Below, piece by piece: positions 8,753 to 17,463 of a DNA stretch of 52,222 bases. The notes below the pieces were generated by a model. The model saw only the letters and a program-made list of their open reading frames with translations. It was not told the DNA's origin and made no database searches. Both the position numbers and the translations under genes were made by a program. Each line of letters starts with the position of its first letter. The first letter of the stretch is position 1. Origin of the DNA: Zopfochytrium polystomum (lineage: Eukaryota > Chytridiomycota > Chytridiomycetes > Chytridiales > Chytridiaceae); assembly GCA_025765615.1 (NCBI GenBank), contig JAIVFJ010000383.1:1-52222 (forward strand). Reading direction: 5' to 3'.

Positions 8753-11170
8753 TCACCCAGTTCCAGCCTCCTCCTCTGAATCAGAGTCCACATGCCCATT
8801 GCCGTCCACTGTCCCCTCAACACCCTCCGTTTCCTTCTTCTTCCACTTCTCCCTTGACTCCCGCCACTGTTTGTTCCTTACTGGATCATAGGTGGTGATG
8901 ATGACCAACCTTGCAAGCTTGCGCGCCCTGGCTGCTGCCATCCGTTCCTGAATGCTCATATCCTGTCGGTCCACACGACCTGCCTCCACCACGACCTCTG
9001 CCTCCTCTGCTGCCGTTGTCTCTGAAGCATCAGTGAAATTCGCAAGTCCTCCACACTCAATGCGCATCCGCATGATCATTCGTGCCAGCTTCATTCCCAT
9101 CTTCTTGGAGGCAATGCGAGTCGCCTTAGAGATCTTGTCCTCAGCTTTGGCACTGTAGGGGGCCCAGAAGACCAGCGACCTTAGGCCCAAATCCACTGCT
9201 GAAATGTTCAAATCCTGTTGCGCCGCCGTGGGAATCAACTCAGGATGCAACCTCTCCAGCCTGTCCTTAACACCTGAACACTCTAAAACATGCCTCCTAG
9301 TGCACTTCTCTGCACAGCCAGCCCTTGCACACTGTTGGTGAAATGCTACCATCCCAGCCATCCACATCAGCAGGTGTCTGAGCCACTTCCTGTTAAATGC
9401 TGCACCAGATCTAATAACTTGGCATGGCCCCATGTGTGAGGGCACCTCCAAAGCCCGCGCCACCCCAGTGGGGGAGGATTTCTGCTGGCACCTCACCAAA
9501 GCCCGCTTGTGCATTGCCAGCATGTCTGCAGACTCAATGTTCTTTGTTCTCACCACCGGCAACTCAATGTCATAGGCCTTGGTTGTGGGGAGCACAAGTG
9601 GCAACTCCACAAAGGAGGGCCGCCTCACTGAGTTCAAAAAATCCTGAATATCCGTATAGTCAAGCGAAAACTTTGTCAAGGACTGTCCCACAGAGGCCCC
9701 TGAAGCAATCTTTTCCACCATGTGCCTGTACATCTGAGCTGTTGTGTTGCGAGCATCCTGAATGTGGTGCAGTCTGAAAAAGTATCTAGCGTTCAGCATC
9801 TTGTTCCTGGCTGCCACAGGGGCCACTCCAAACATCAGATGCAGGGCCGCCCCTGAGGAGGTCTTCCCCAGTGACAGCGCCTGCCGCAGGCATTTATCCT
9901 GCAATTTCTGCGCATCCTTCAGCTGTGTGTGAGTCAGGGGGCGCAGTGCAAACCCATACTCCATCATTGGTCTCAAGAAACACATGTAAACCCTGTAAGA
10001 GCTCACAGGCCTGAAGCCCCAGCCATTGAACCCCCGAGCAGCCAAAAAGGCCAGCATCTTTTCTGTTTTCCTCAGTCTCATGGCCAGCGAGGCCTCAAAG
10101 TCAATACCCCTGCAGGTGCGCACAAGACCCAACTGGATAGTAGACTCCTCCTGGGGAATCTCCACTCCATTCATCTTCAACTTCAAATTCTTCTTGGCTG
10201 AAACTGCAACACACTTCTTGGCAGCAAATGTCATCCCCCGCTTAAGGGACCACTCATGCACCTTGTCTAGCATTCTCTGAAGTACTGTCGCATCCTTGGC
10301 AAAAACTGAGGAGTCGTCTGCAAAGAGCAGCGAGTTGAGTGAGGTTGCATTGAATGTCAGCATGTGGTCCCTGAAAGACATGGCCAATGTCTGAGGCAAG
10401 GAGTTGATGGCAACATTGAACAGCATGGGTGACAGGACTGTGCCTTGGAGAAATCCTCTTGTCACTTGGATCTGAGCAGACTTGTTCCCAAGTACCAGCA
10501 GCTGGCATGCATTGAAATCAAACAAAGATCTGAGGATCGGCAGCAGTTGGGTCCTTGTAAAGTCACGACTCTTGTCATTCTTGGCAAACCAGATGGAGTC
10601 CCACACCAGACTCCTGTTTGTGCAGTCATACGCAGCCTTAATGTCCAAATACACCACATGCATCTGGGGGTTTAGCTGCTGAAGCTCATGCAAAGTGTAG
10701 GCCTGGTCCATGGTGGACCGCTTTCTTCTGAAACCTCCCTGCGCCCTGTGGATCATGCCTTCAACCACACGCTCAACCTGGGGTGCAATCACTCGCTCAA
10801 ACACCAGTCGCATCCTAGAGCACAAGGAGATGGGTCTGTAGTTTGCAACATCGCTGTTGAGCCCCTTGTTCTTGTAGACCAAGGCCACATTGGCCACGGA
10901 CCACAGAGAAGGAACCACATGAAGAGAGGCCACAAGCTGAAAGAATCTGTGCAGGACTGCAGCAACCAAGTGCGGAGCAATTGAGACCAACTCCCCAAAA
11001 AGCATGTCTTCTCCAGGGGCTTTGCCCCTGGGGGCATTCTTGCAGGCTTCTTCAACATGAACCTTCTTAATCCAGGAGACTTCAGACTGCTTCAGAGGGA
11101 CTTTGTTCACAGTAACCGCTGATTCTTCCAGAGCCACGGCGTCAGGGACATCAGGTTCCAGTTGGATCAT
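8753..11170 (-). CDS. LINE-B ORF2, reverse transcriptase half
   Basis: RT polymerises cDNA from the element's RNA at a nicked chromosomal target. Motifs in order are APRGKAPGED, NYRPISLCSRMRLV (about residue 110), YLDIKAAYDC (motif A, about 174), RGFLQGTVLSP (about 237), and the FADD box LLFADDSSVFA (about 280-290), then a C-terminal Cys/His cluster CARAGCAEKC...H...C. The first dozen residues of this frame come from the shifted overlap. Comparison with LINE-C, which is continuous here, shows that LINE-B carries one additional base at 11,154/11,155. This separates the RT from the endonuclease. The frame is otherwise fully open over 2.4 kb. Confidence 0.85.
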   Translation of the reverse strand: MIQLEPDVPDAVALEESAVTVNKVPLKQSEVSWIKKVHVEEACKNAPRGKAPGEDMLFGELVSIAPHLVAAVLHRFFQLVASLHVVPSLWSVANVALVYKNKGLNSDVANYRPISLCSRMRLVFERVIAPQVERVVEGMIHRAQGGFRRKRSTMDQAYTLHELQQLNPQMHVVYLDIKAAYDCTNRSLVWDSIWFAKNDKSRDFTRTQLLPILRSLFDFNACQLLVLGNKSAQIQVTRGFLQGTVLSPMLFNVAINSLPQTLAMSFRDHMLTFNATSLNSLLFADDSSVFAKDATVLQRMLDKVHEWSLKRGMTFAAKKCVAVSAKKNLKLKMNGVEIPQEESTIQLGLVRTCRGIDFEASLAMRLRKTEKMLAFLAARGFNGWGFRPVSSYRVYMCFLRPMMEYGFALRPLTHTQLKDAQKLQDKCLRQALSLGKTSSGAALHLMFGVAPVAARNKMLNARYFFRLHHIQDARNTTAQMYRHMVEKIASGASVGQSLTKFSLDYTDIQDFLNSVRRPSFVELPLVLPTTKAYDIELPVVRTKNIESADMLAMHKRALVRCQQKSSPTGVARALEVPSHMGPCQVIRSGAAFNRKWLRHLLMWMAGMVAFHQQCARAGCAEKCTRRHVLECSGVKDRLERLHPELIPTAAQQDLNISAVDLGLRSLVFWAPYSAKAEDKISKATRIASKKMGMKLARMIMRMRIECGGLANFTDASETTAAEEAEVVVEAGRVDRQDMSIQERMAAARARKLARLVIITTYDPVRNKQWRESREKWKKKETEGVEGTVDGNGHVDSDSEEEAGTG

Positions 11171-12536
11171 GCCCTATGGTTGTGCGGAAATGATCTTCGT
11201 AATGGCCCATCTTCTGGGGGTCAAGGGCACACTGGCTCCTATCTGAACGAGCCTTCTGACACTTGATGCGCTTGGCCTCACCAGCAAAGTCACGCACAGC
11301 AGAGTCCTGGACAGCTGAATATACACGCTTCCTGTACCGCTTGATGGCAATCTTCACAATCTTATTCCACTGACGAAACTGAGTCCAGGCCATCTTCTGC
11401 CCCACAGGATCATCATCTGGGTGAGCCTCAGCAGCCCTCCGCGCCTCCACGCGACGGCGCTTTAGCTCCTCCAGATGCTTCTCCCGGACCTCTGGTCCTC
11501 CAGATCCACCCCTAAAGCGAACTTTCCCAGCCACCTTGACAGCGTTGTCCATGAGCCACTGCACGACCAAGTCTGAAACAGCTTCCACACAAGCCAAGCG
11601 CCTCTCAAAAGTCCAGAGCTCTCCGGCCTCAGCGGCAGCTTCAACTTCTTTCCAAACTGAATGGATCTGGGCTCTGATGGGTTTCCTGGTCTTCTCAAGG
11701 CAGCTAGCATACTTGGTCTGTCTCATCATGAGTCTACGAACATTCAGGCGCTCAAACGGGGGCTTGGTAGTCAGATCCCCATTGAAGTTGAAAGTCAGCA
11801 CCCGGTGATCTGAGAATCCAACATACTCTGAAGGGTCATCATGGACAACCAGGTTCTGAACAAAGGGAAGAGCATGCTGGTTGACAAACAGAAGATCAGT
11901 GACCCCCCGTCCACCAGGTCCACCAGCCCGTCCCTCTGTCATTGTGGTCCACTGGCCACGAACCGGCGCAACCCTCCTCCACTGGGAAGGAGGTCGCAGC
12001 CAGTCCTGCAGCCAGCGAACACGCTCAGCAGGAGCAGAGGTGCGGCATCCATATTCACGCATCCAAATGTTGAAGTCTCCAATGATCAGAAAGGGTGCTG
12101 CAGGCAAAAGAGTGCTAACTTGACTAACTTGGTCTTGAAATTCCTGCAATGACTCCAGAGGTGCGCTTGGCGCAAAGTATGTCAATCCAACAATCAGCTC
12201 CGACATCTTCACAATGATCCATTCTCCCTTGGGGGACCTGTGCAGGGTCTGCACCACCAGGTGGGCATCACTGTCCAGATCCCCGCTCACTACAACAGCC
12301 ACTCCCTTCTTTGCCCTAGTTCCAACATTCCGCCCAGGTTGATACGGAGGGGGCACCCCCCTTGCCTCAGCAACAACACCCCGAACTGCACTCATACTGT
12401 CAGAACTCCACATTCCAATATCTGAAAACAACATATAGTCTACTTGAAAATCTGAAAAAATTCCTTGAACTTGATCTGAATGTCCAGCTAAGGATCCATG
12501 GGCATTCAAAAATCCAAATCTCAATGACTTGCTCAT
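11151..12536 (-). CDS. LINE-B ORF2, APE-type endonuclease half
   Basis: This endonuclease nicks target DNA to prime reverse transcription. Signature segments are FLNAHGS (residues 9-15), GDFN (153-156), TDLLFVN (213-219) and SDH (242-244), the standard order for exonuclease-endonuclease-phosphatase domains. Where most LINE endonucleases have a Gln-Glu pair after the second strand, this protein reads LFSD (36-39). The metal-binding Glu is therefore not obvious; see findings. The ATG overlaps the ORF1 stop as ATGA. The frame ends prematurely at the one-base insertion before the RT. The C-terminal 150 residues form a basic linker that LINE-C shares (HPDDDPVGQK). Confidence 0.85.
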   Translation of the reverse strand: MSKSLRFGFLNAHGSLAGHSDQVQGIFSDFQVDYMLFSDIGMWSSDSMSAVRGVVAEARGVPPPYQPGRNVGTRAKKGVAVVVSGDLDSDAHLVVQTLHRSPKGEWIIVKMSELIVGLTYFAPSAPLESLQEFQDQVSQVSTLLPAAPFLIIGDFNIWMREYGCRTSAPAERVRWLQDWLRPPSQWRRVAPVRGQWTTMTEGRAGGPGGRGVTDLLFVNQHALPFVQNLVVHDDPSEYVGFSDHRVLTFNFNGDLTTKPPFERLNVRRLMMRQTKYASCLEKTRKPIRAQIHSVWKEVEAAAEAGELWTFERRLACVEAVSDLVVQWLMDNAVKVAGKVRFRGGSGGPEVREKHLEELKRRRVEARRAAEAHPDDDPVGQKMAWTQFRQWNKIVKIAIKRYRKRVYSAVQDSAVRDFAGEAKRIKCQKARSDRSQCALDPQKMGHYEDHFRTTIGHDPTGT

Positions 12537-13759
12537 GTTTCCATGGCATTGGCATCGCCTGCGCGCACAGCAGTGGGTTCAGTCTCAGTTTCCCTCCCCT
12601 TCCCCTTCACACCAGAAGGTGCAGATGGGTACAGAGAGAGATCCTTCAACTTCCCCCTCAAGAGTGTCTCCAACTTCTTTGGCACAGAAGCATAGATAGA
12701 CTTGGCAACATTTGGTGGTGGTCTGAAGAATGGATGGTTCAAGATCCCAGCAACCCGGCGGATGTACGCCTGCACAGCTGCTTCCCTAGCTTCAGGAGAA
12801 TCCTTCAACTTTGAGGGCATCCAGGGCGCACAATCAGTGTCCACAGCAATCTCAGCATCAGCACAGGCCTTGATGAACTTCTCCTTGTCCCCCTCATAAA
12901 CCCAGCATTCCATCAGAGCAGCATATTGACCAATGACTGAAATTTCTGGTACTCTGGGGAAGCCCTTCTCAGGTCTGAACACAAGTCTCATGCTGTGGCG
13001 GGGGTTAGCCCGACCCACATCTGAAAGGTTAGGTCGGATGTACACTGGAACAAACTTAGCCTCAGGCAGCGACGACTCAGGCCGAACGTAGCCTGGCGCT
13101 GAGCGCCGAGCCGCGACGGCTGAGGGACGCGGCCTCAGAACCTGAGCAATCTTGTCTTCAACAGAGGCATTGGGATCGGCGGCGACAAAGATGCCTTTCA
13201 CAAACGGGCTGGGATGAATAGGCTTAGGACCAGAGAGCGCAACAGTTGCGGCAAAACTTAGCGGGTGCACAGTCTGCTTCGTTCGAGGGAGACTTGGCCA
13301 TCCTCCAGGCGTCTGTGGTCGCTCCGAGGCGCGGGACGGGGGGCGACGCCCCCCCCCACCACGTCGCAATCGTTCTCTTCCGTCCTCCTCATAGTCCAAA
13401 TCATCATCGTCCACCCGAGTCGAATGTCTGGGTCGACTGCCGCCGTCGTCAGACGAAGTGGCACCGCCACCACCTCCGCCCATTCTGCCGCCACCATCCG
13501 ACTGGAGCAGGGAGATCTCCGCTTCCAACTCACGAATGCGCTTGTCCTTCTGTTTAATGGTCTCATTGAGGCGGCCGATCTCCCCCCTAAGGCGGTCGAT
13601 CTCAGCCACACTGTAATCGTGCTTTTCGCTGTGTAGCTTGAGCATTGCATTCGTTCGTTCCATAAAGTCGGAGACTTCCTCCATAGACGGGGGCGGGCGC
13701 CGGGGCGGCGGAGGCGGGAACATCGCTTGTGAAAAGGTTGGCGGACTGGTTTGTGACAT
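12533..13759 (-). CDS. LINE-B ORF1 protein (coiled coil and C-terminal domain)
   Basis: The 408-residue frame starts at an ATG. Its layout is a Pro-rich N-terminus (PPPPPRRPPP), a coiled coil with heptads at about residues 35-90, and a Gly/Asp/Arg-rich stretch. A conserved C-terminal domain follows, with RLVFRPEKG, ISVIGQY and ECWVYEGDKEKF. The C-terminal domain recurs in the diverged ORF1 fragments at 4.8-5.7 and 41.2-42.1 kb. LINE ORF1 proteins usually trimerise through a coiled coil and bind the element RNA; that role is inferred. The stop overlaps the ORF2 start by ATGA. The upstream frame encoding a zinc motif is probably the true N-terminus, separated by a one-base frame change. Confidence 0.75.
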   Translation of the reverse strand: MSQTSPPTFSQAMFPPPPPRRPPPSMEEVSDFMERTNAMLKLHSEKHDYSVAEIDRLRGEIGRLNETIKQKDKRIRELEAEISLLQSDGGGRMGGGGGGATSSDDGGSRPRHSTRVDDDDLDYEEDGRERLRRGGGGRRPPSRASERPQTPGGWPSLPRTKQTVHPLSFAATVALSGPKPIHPSPFVKGIFVAADPNASVEDKIAQVLRPRPSAVAARRSAPGYVRPESSLPEAKFVPVYIRPNLSDVGRANPRHSMRLVFRPEKGFPRVPEISVIGQYAALMECWVYEGDKEKFIKACADAEIAVDTDCAPWMPSKLKDSPEAREAAVQAYIRRVAGILNHPFFRPPPNVAKSIYASVPKKLETLLRGKLKDLSLYPSAPSGVKGKGRETETEPTAVRAGDANAMET

Positions 13760-14504
13760 ATCTGGTTGCTCGGGATGCGGGCCCAGCGGAAGGGGTCGGG
13801 GGGAGAGTGGCTTAGCGACGGAGATCGAGAAGGGGATCGGGTAGACACAGATTGGTCGTCGGTGTCGCGCGACGCCGCTCGAGTGCGTTTGGGGTCACTG
13901 GGGTCTGCAGAAGGAGGAGTTCGGTGCTTTCGGTCGATGAGGTTCAGGCGCGTTGGTGTGCGGTCGGGGTCGTTGTATAGGATGGCAGAGTTTGTACTGG
14001 TACGTGCTGCCGTTGCGGCAGCGTGGACACGGCGAATGGCAGTGTCAAGGGCGGAGTGATGATCTGGGCTGACTCGCTTGAGCTCCGTGTGGAATCGACG
14101 TGCGACTGGTGGGCGACAGTGGGTGCAGGCGATCGAGAGGCGCTGGATCCCCGAGACTGAGTTGGGGCGTCCGGCAACTCCCTTTGAGATAAGCTGCTTC
14201 CGACAGCGCGGACAGCAGAGTTGAGTCTGGTGGAACTTGAAGAGCGATCGCTCGAGATCGTGGAACTCAGCGGTGGTAGTGACCTCAAAGCGGTGACGGG
14301 GGAACACGCGTTTCAGAGGTGCTGGGGTAGCAACAGCGGGGGCAGGTTCGGAAGATGATGGCGGGGAAGGGGCAGGCACGAAGGGTAGCTTAAGTTGTTT
14401 ACTCAAAGTGACGACTGTGGCGTCGTACGCGGCTTCAGAAGTCGACAACGACCCCCCCGGTGTCTCTAGTGACCCGGTGGTAATCGAGCGAAGAAAAAAG
14501 CCCA
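13760..14504 (-). CDS. LINE-B ORF1 N-terminal zinc-motif region
   Basis: An open frame without an ATG encodes an EFHDLERSLF segment, then CPRC and ACTHC separated by about 30 residues. This CX2C...CX2C pair is a likely zinc-binding module. An ARRFHTEL helix and a Ser/Pro/Arg-rich linker follow. The same series (EFH-x-LE, CxxC, SIAC/SLEC, RRFH-type helix) appears in the fragments at 47.5-48.96 kb and 48.96-49.48 kb. It lies in a different frame from the coiled-coil ORF1. The frame change is best placed in a run of six C near 13,797-13,802, so I infer one original protein. The frame stays open to about 13,258 but that part overlaps ORF1 and is probably not used. Confidence 0.6.
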
Positions 14505-17463
14505 CACTAACCCTAACTTTTCAATAGTGTATTATTCGCTCCAACCCGAAGGTGAGGAATCTGCAGCTTGAAAGTTAAAAAAGTACATGCGTGTGAAGGA
14601 AAAGGAAGTCCAAGAGGTCAGAGGGGACACATGTGAGAGAGAGAAAGCCAAAAAAGAAAAGCAAAGAGGTCAAGATGAAGAGAAGAAATATCTGAAAGAA
14701 CAGAAGAAAAAGGCTTAAAGCAGACAACTGCTTATAACTATAGAGTCAACACAACAAAAAACAAAAGGAAAACAAATGATGAGGCAAAAGAAACAGACAC
14801 TCATCCACCTCCCACTGAAACAGCGCTATCTGTATCAGAGTCAACCCACCCGGATCCGTCTGGCTTCCCCATCACTGCCTGAGTCTCCTTAGCCAGCCAC
14901 CTGTTCCTCGATTCCCTGAACCCCTTGTTGCGCACTGGATCCCAGTGCGCACGCAGGGCTTCCCTAGCTTGCCGCCGCACCTGTGCCATCTGCATGCGAG
15001 TCCTAAGATCCGCCCTCCTATCATTCACTGTCCCTACTTCCATCAAATAGTCCGCCTCCTGATCTGCTGTGGTCTCTGAAGCATCCACAAAGTCCCTCAT
15101 TCCAGCGCATTCCACTCGAATCTTTGCAATCAGCCTAGCAAGCTTCATCCCCAGCTTCTTTGAAGCAACCCTCGTCTCCTGAGGGATCTTATCCGCATCA
15201 TTGGCTGTGTAGGGCGCCCAGAAAGTCAGAGTCTGCAGCAGCAGATCCAGCACTGTGATGTTCCTCCTCGCCTGCTCCAGGCTTGGGACGCACTCAGGGT
15301 GGTCCGCCTCCAGGAGGCGGCGCACACCTGAACACTCCAAGGCATGGTTCCTGTCCAACTCAGCATCACACTTCTTGCACTTCTGGTGATAGGCCACCCG
15401 GCCACCCATCCAAGCCACAAGGCATCTCAACCACCTCCTGTTAAACATTGCACCAGAACGAAGCACCTGGCAGGGCCCCCGGTGAGGGGGGACCACCAGG
15501 GGTGCCGCCACTCCAGTCAAGTTGGCCTTTTCCTTATACTTCTCAAGTGACACAGTGTGCATCTTCTGCATAGCGACAACATCAATGTTCTTGGGCTCAG
15601 ATCTGGTAACTTCAAGGTCATACGGATAAGTCCTGTGTCTGACAAACGGAATCTGTGCCAAGGCCTTCCGTGGCACCGACCCAAAATATAGATCCACATC
15701 CGGTGTGAACAGAGTGAGCCTGGTGAGGGATCCTGCAGGAGCCCGCCTCCCCCGCTCAGCCATGTGCCTGTACATGTGTGCGGTGGTGTTTCTCTGGTCC
15801 TGAGTGTGATGCAGTCTGTAGAAATATCTCGCGTTCAACATCTTGTTGCGTGCAACCATTGGCACCACTCCAAAGATCAGGTGCATTGCTACAGTGCTGG
15901 ATGTTTTCCCAAAAGATAAAGCCTGACGCAAACACATGTCCTGGACCTTCTGGGCTGGGGCCAAGAAGGCCTCTGAATTTGGCCTCAACGCAAACCCATA
16001 CTCCAGCATGGGTCGCAGAAAGCACATGTACACCCTGTACGCATTCACAGGCCGGAATCCCCAGCCATTGAACCCTTGAGATTTCAGAAACTGAAGCATC
16101 TTCTCAGTCTTCTTCACCCTCATCTGCAGAGACGTCTCAAAGTCGATGCCATTGCAATCACGCACAAGTCCCAACTGCAGTGTAGTCTTCTCCTGGGGGA
16201 GCACCACCCCATTCATCTGCAATCTCAGGTTCCTTGTCTTGGAAACAACAACACATTTCTGTGCTGCAAAGGTCATGCCCCGCCTCTGGGACCAGTTGTG
16301 GACTTCATCAAGCATATTCTGAAGGACAGCCTTGTTCCTTGCAAACACTGCAGAGTCATCAGCAAACAGCAGAGAGTTGATCTTCAATCCACCACATTCC
16401 AACTGGCTGTGGGGCACCCTGGAGAGCGCCTCAGGCAGCGAGTTGATGGCAACATTGAACAGCATTGGGGACAGCACAGTTCCCTGTAGAAATCCCCGCG
16501 TCACTGGAATCAGATCAGACTTCTGGCCCATGACCAGAAGCTGGCACGCATTAAAGTCAAACAAGGATCTGAGAATCGGCAGCAACTGGTTCCTCGTGAA
16601 CTCAGGACTCTTGTCATTCTTGGCATTCCAGATGGACTCCCACACGTAGTTCCTGTTTGTGCAATCATAGGCAGCCTTGATGTCCAAGTACACCACAGTC
16701 AGATCAGGGTACTGTTGCTGAAGTTCATGCAGAGTGAATGCCTGGTCCATGGTGGACCTGTGGCGCCTGAAACCACCCTGTGAGGGGTGGATCATTCCTT
16801 CAACCACTCTTTCCACCTGCGGGGCCAACACCCGCTCATACACCAGCCTCAACCTTGAGCACAGAGAGATTGGCCTGTAGTTTGCCACATCAGTGTTCAC
16901 CCCCTTGTTCTTGTACACAAGGGCAACATTCGCGATCCCCCAGAGTGTGGGAACCACCTGAAGGGCTGCAAGGAGCTGGAAGAATCTCTGCAACACAGGA
17001 GCCACCACATGTGGGGCAATGCACACCAGTTCGCCAAACAGGGCATCCTCCCCTGGGGCCTTGCCCCGGGGTGCAATCTTGCAAGCCTCTTCCACCGCAT
17101 TCTTCTTGATCCAGGCAACTTCAGATAGCTTCAGAGGCACCATGGGCCGTTCAGCACTGCAGGCAGCTAAGACATTCTGGTTGACGGCATCAGTACCAGT
17201 TGGCTCATGGCCAATGGTTCCCCTAAAGTGATCAGCATAGTCTGGAAGTTTCTGAGGGTCAAGGGCACAGTGAGTGCGCTCCACTCTGGATTTCTGACAC
17301 TTGATTCTCTTGGCTTCAGCAGCAAAGTCCTTGACAGCTAAATCCTGCACAGCAGAGTACACCCTCTTCCTGTAGCGTTTGATGGCCACCTTTGTCAGCC
17401 TGTTCCACTGCCTGAACTTTGCCCAGGCGTCCTTCTGCCCGACAGGATCATCATCAGGGTGGG
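14505..17463 (-). mobile_element. LINE-C, interrupted by the copia array
   Basis: It carries ORF2 from the linker before the RT to the end, plus a 296-bp 3' UTR and the telomere-like tail (14,505-14,517). Its 5' part, including ORF1 and the endonuclease, is cut off exactly where the first copia LTR begins. The rest of LINE-C is not found beyond the other end of the array. Confidence 0.85.
14801..17462 (-). CDS. LINE-C ORF2 fragment: linker, reverse transcriptase, CCHC
   Basis: The frame is open from the LTR junction through the HPDDDPVGQK linker, the APRGKAPGED region, NYRPISLCSRLRLV, YLDIKAAYDC, RGFLQGTVLSP, the FADD box (16,345-16,377) and the C-terminal CKKC-x7-H-x3-C. It ends in the same stop as LINE-A. 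It shows no internal break across the linker-RT junction. It therefore serves as the reference for the one-base insertion in LINE-B. The endonuclease is missing and the copy cannot be autonomous. Any start codon upstream of 17,463 lies within the LTR and is not original. Confidence 0.85.

Larger units (their letters stand above)
8450..14504 (-). mobile_element. LINE-B, nearly full-length non-LTR retrotransposon
   Basis: About 6.05 kb with ORF1, an APE-type endonuclease, RT and a 3' UTR ending in the TTAGGGTTAG-like tail. Its 5' end abuts the tail of LINE-C. It is a different subfamily from LINE-A/C: the RT proteins align throughout but differ at a large minority of positions. The N-terminal ORF1 frame has no ATG near its start, so the 5' end may be slightly truncated. 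Two coding breaks are visible: a frame change in a C run around 13,797-13,802 and an extra base at 11,154/11,155. Confidence 0.85.
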
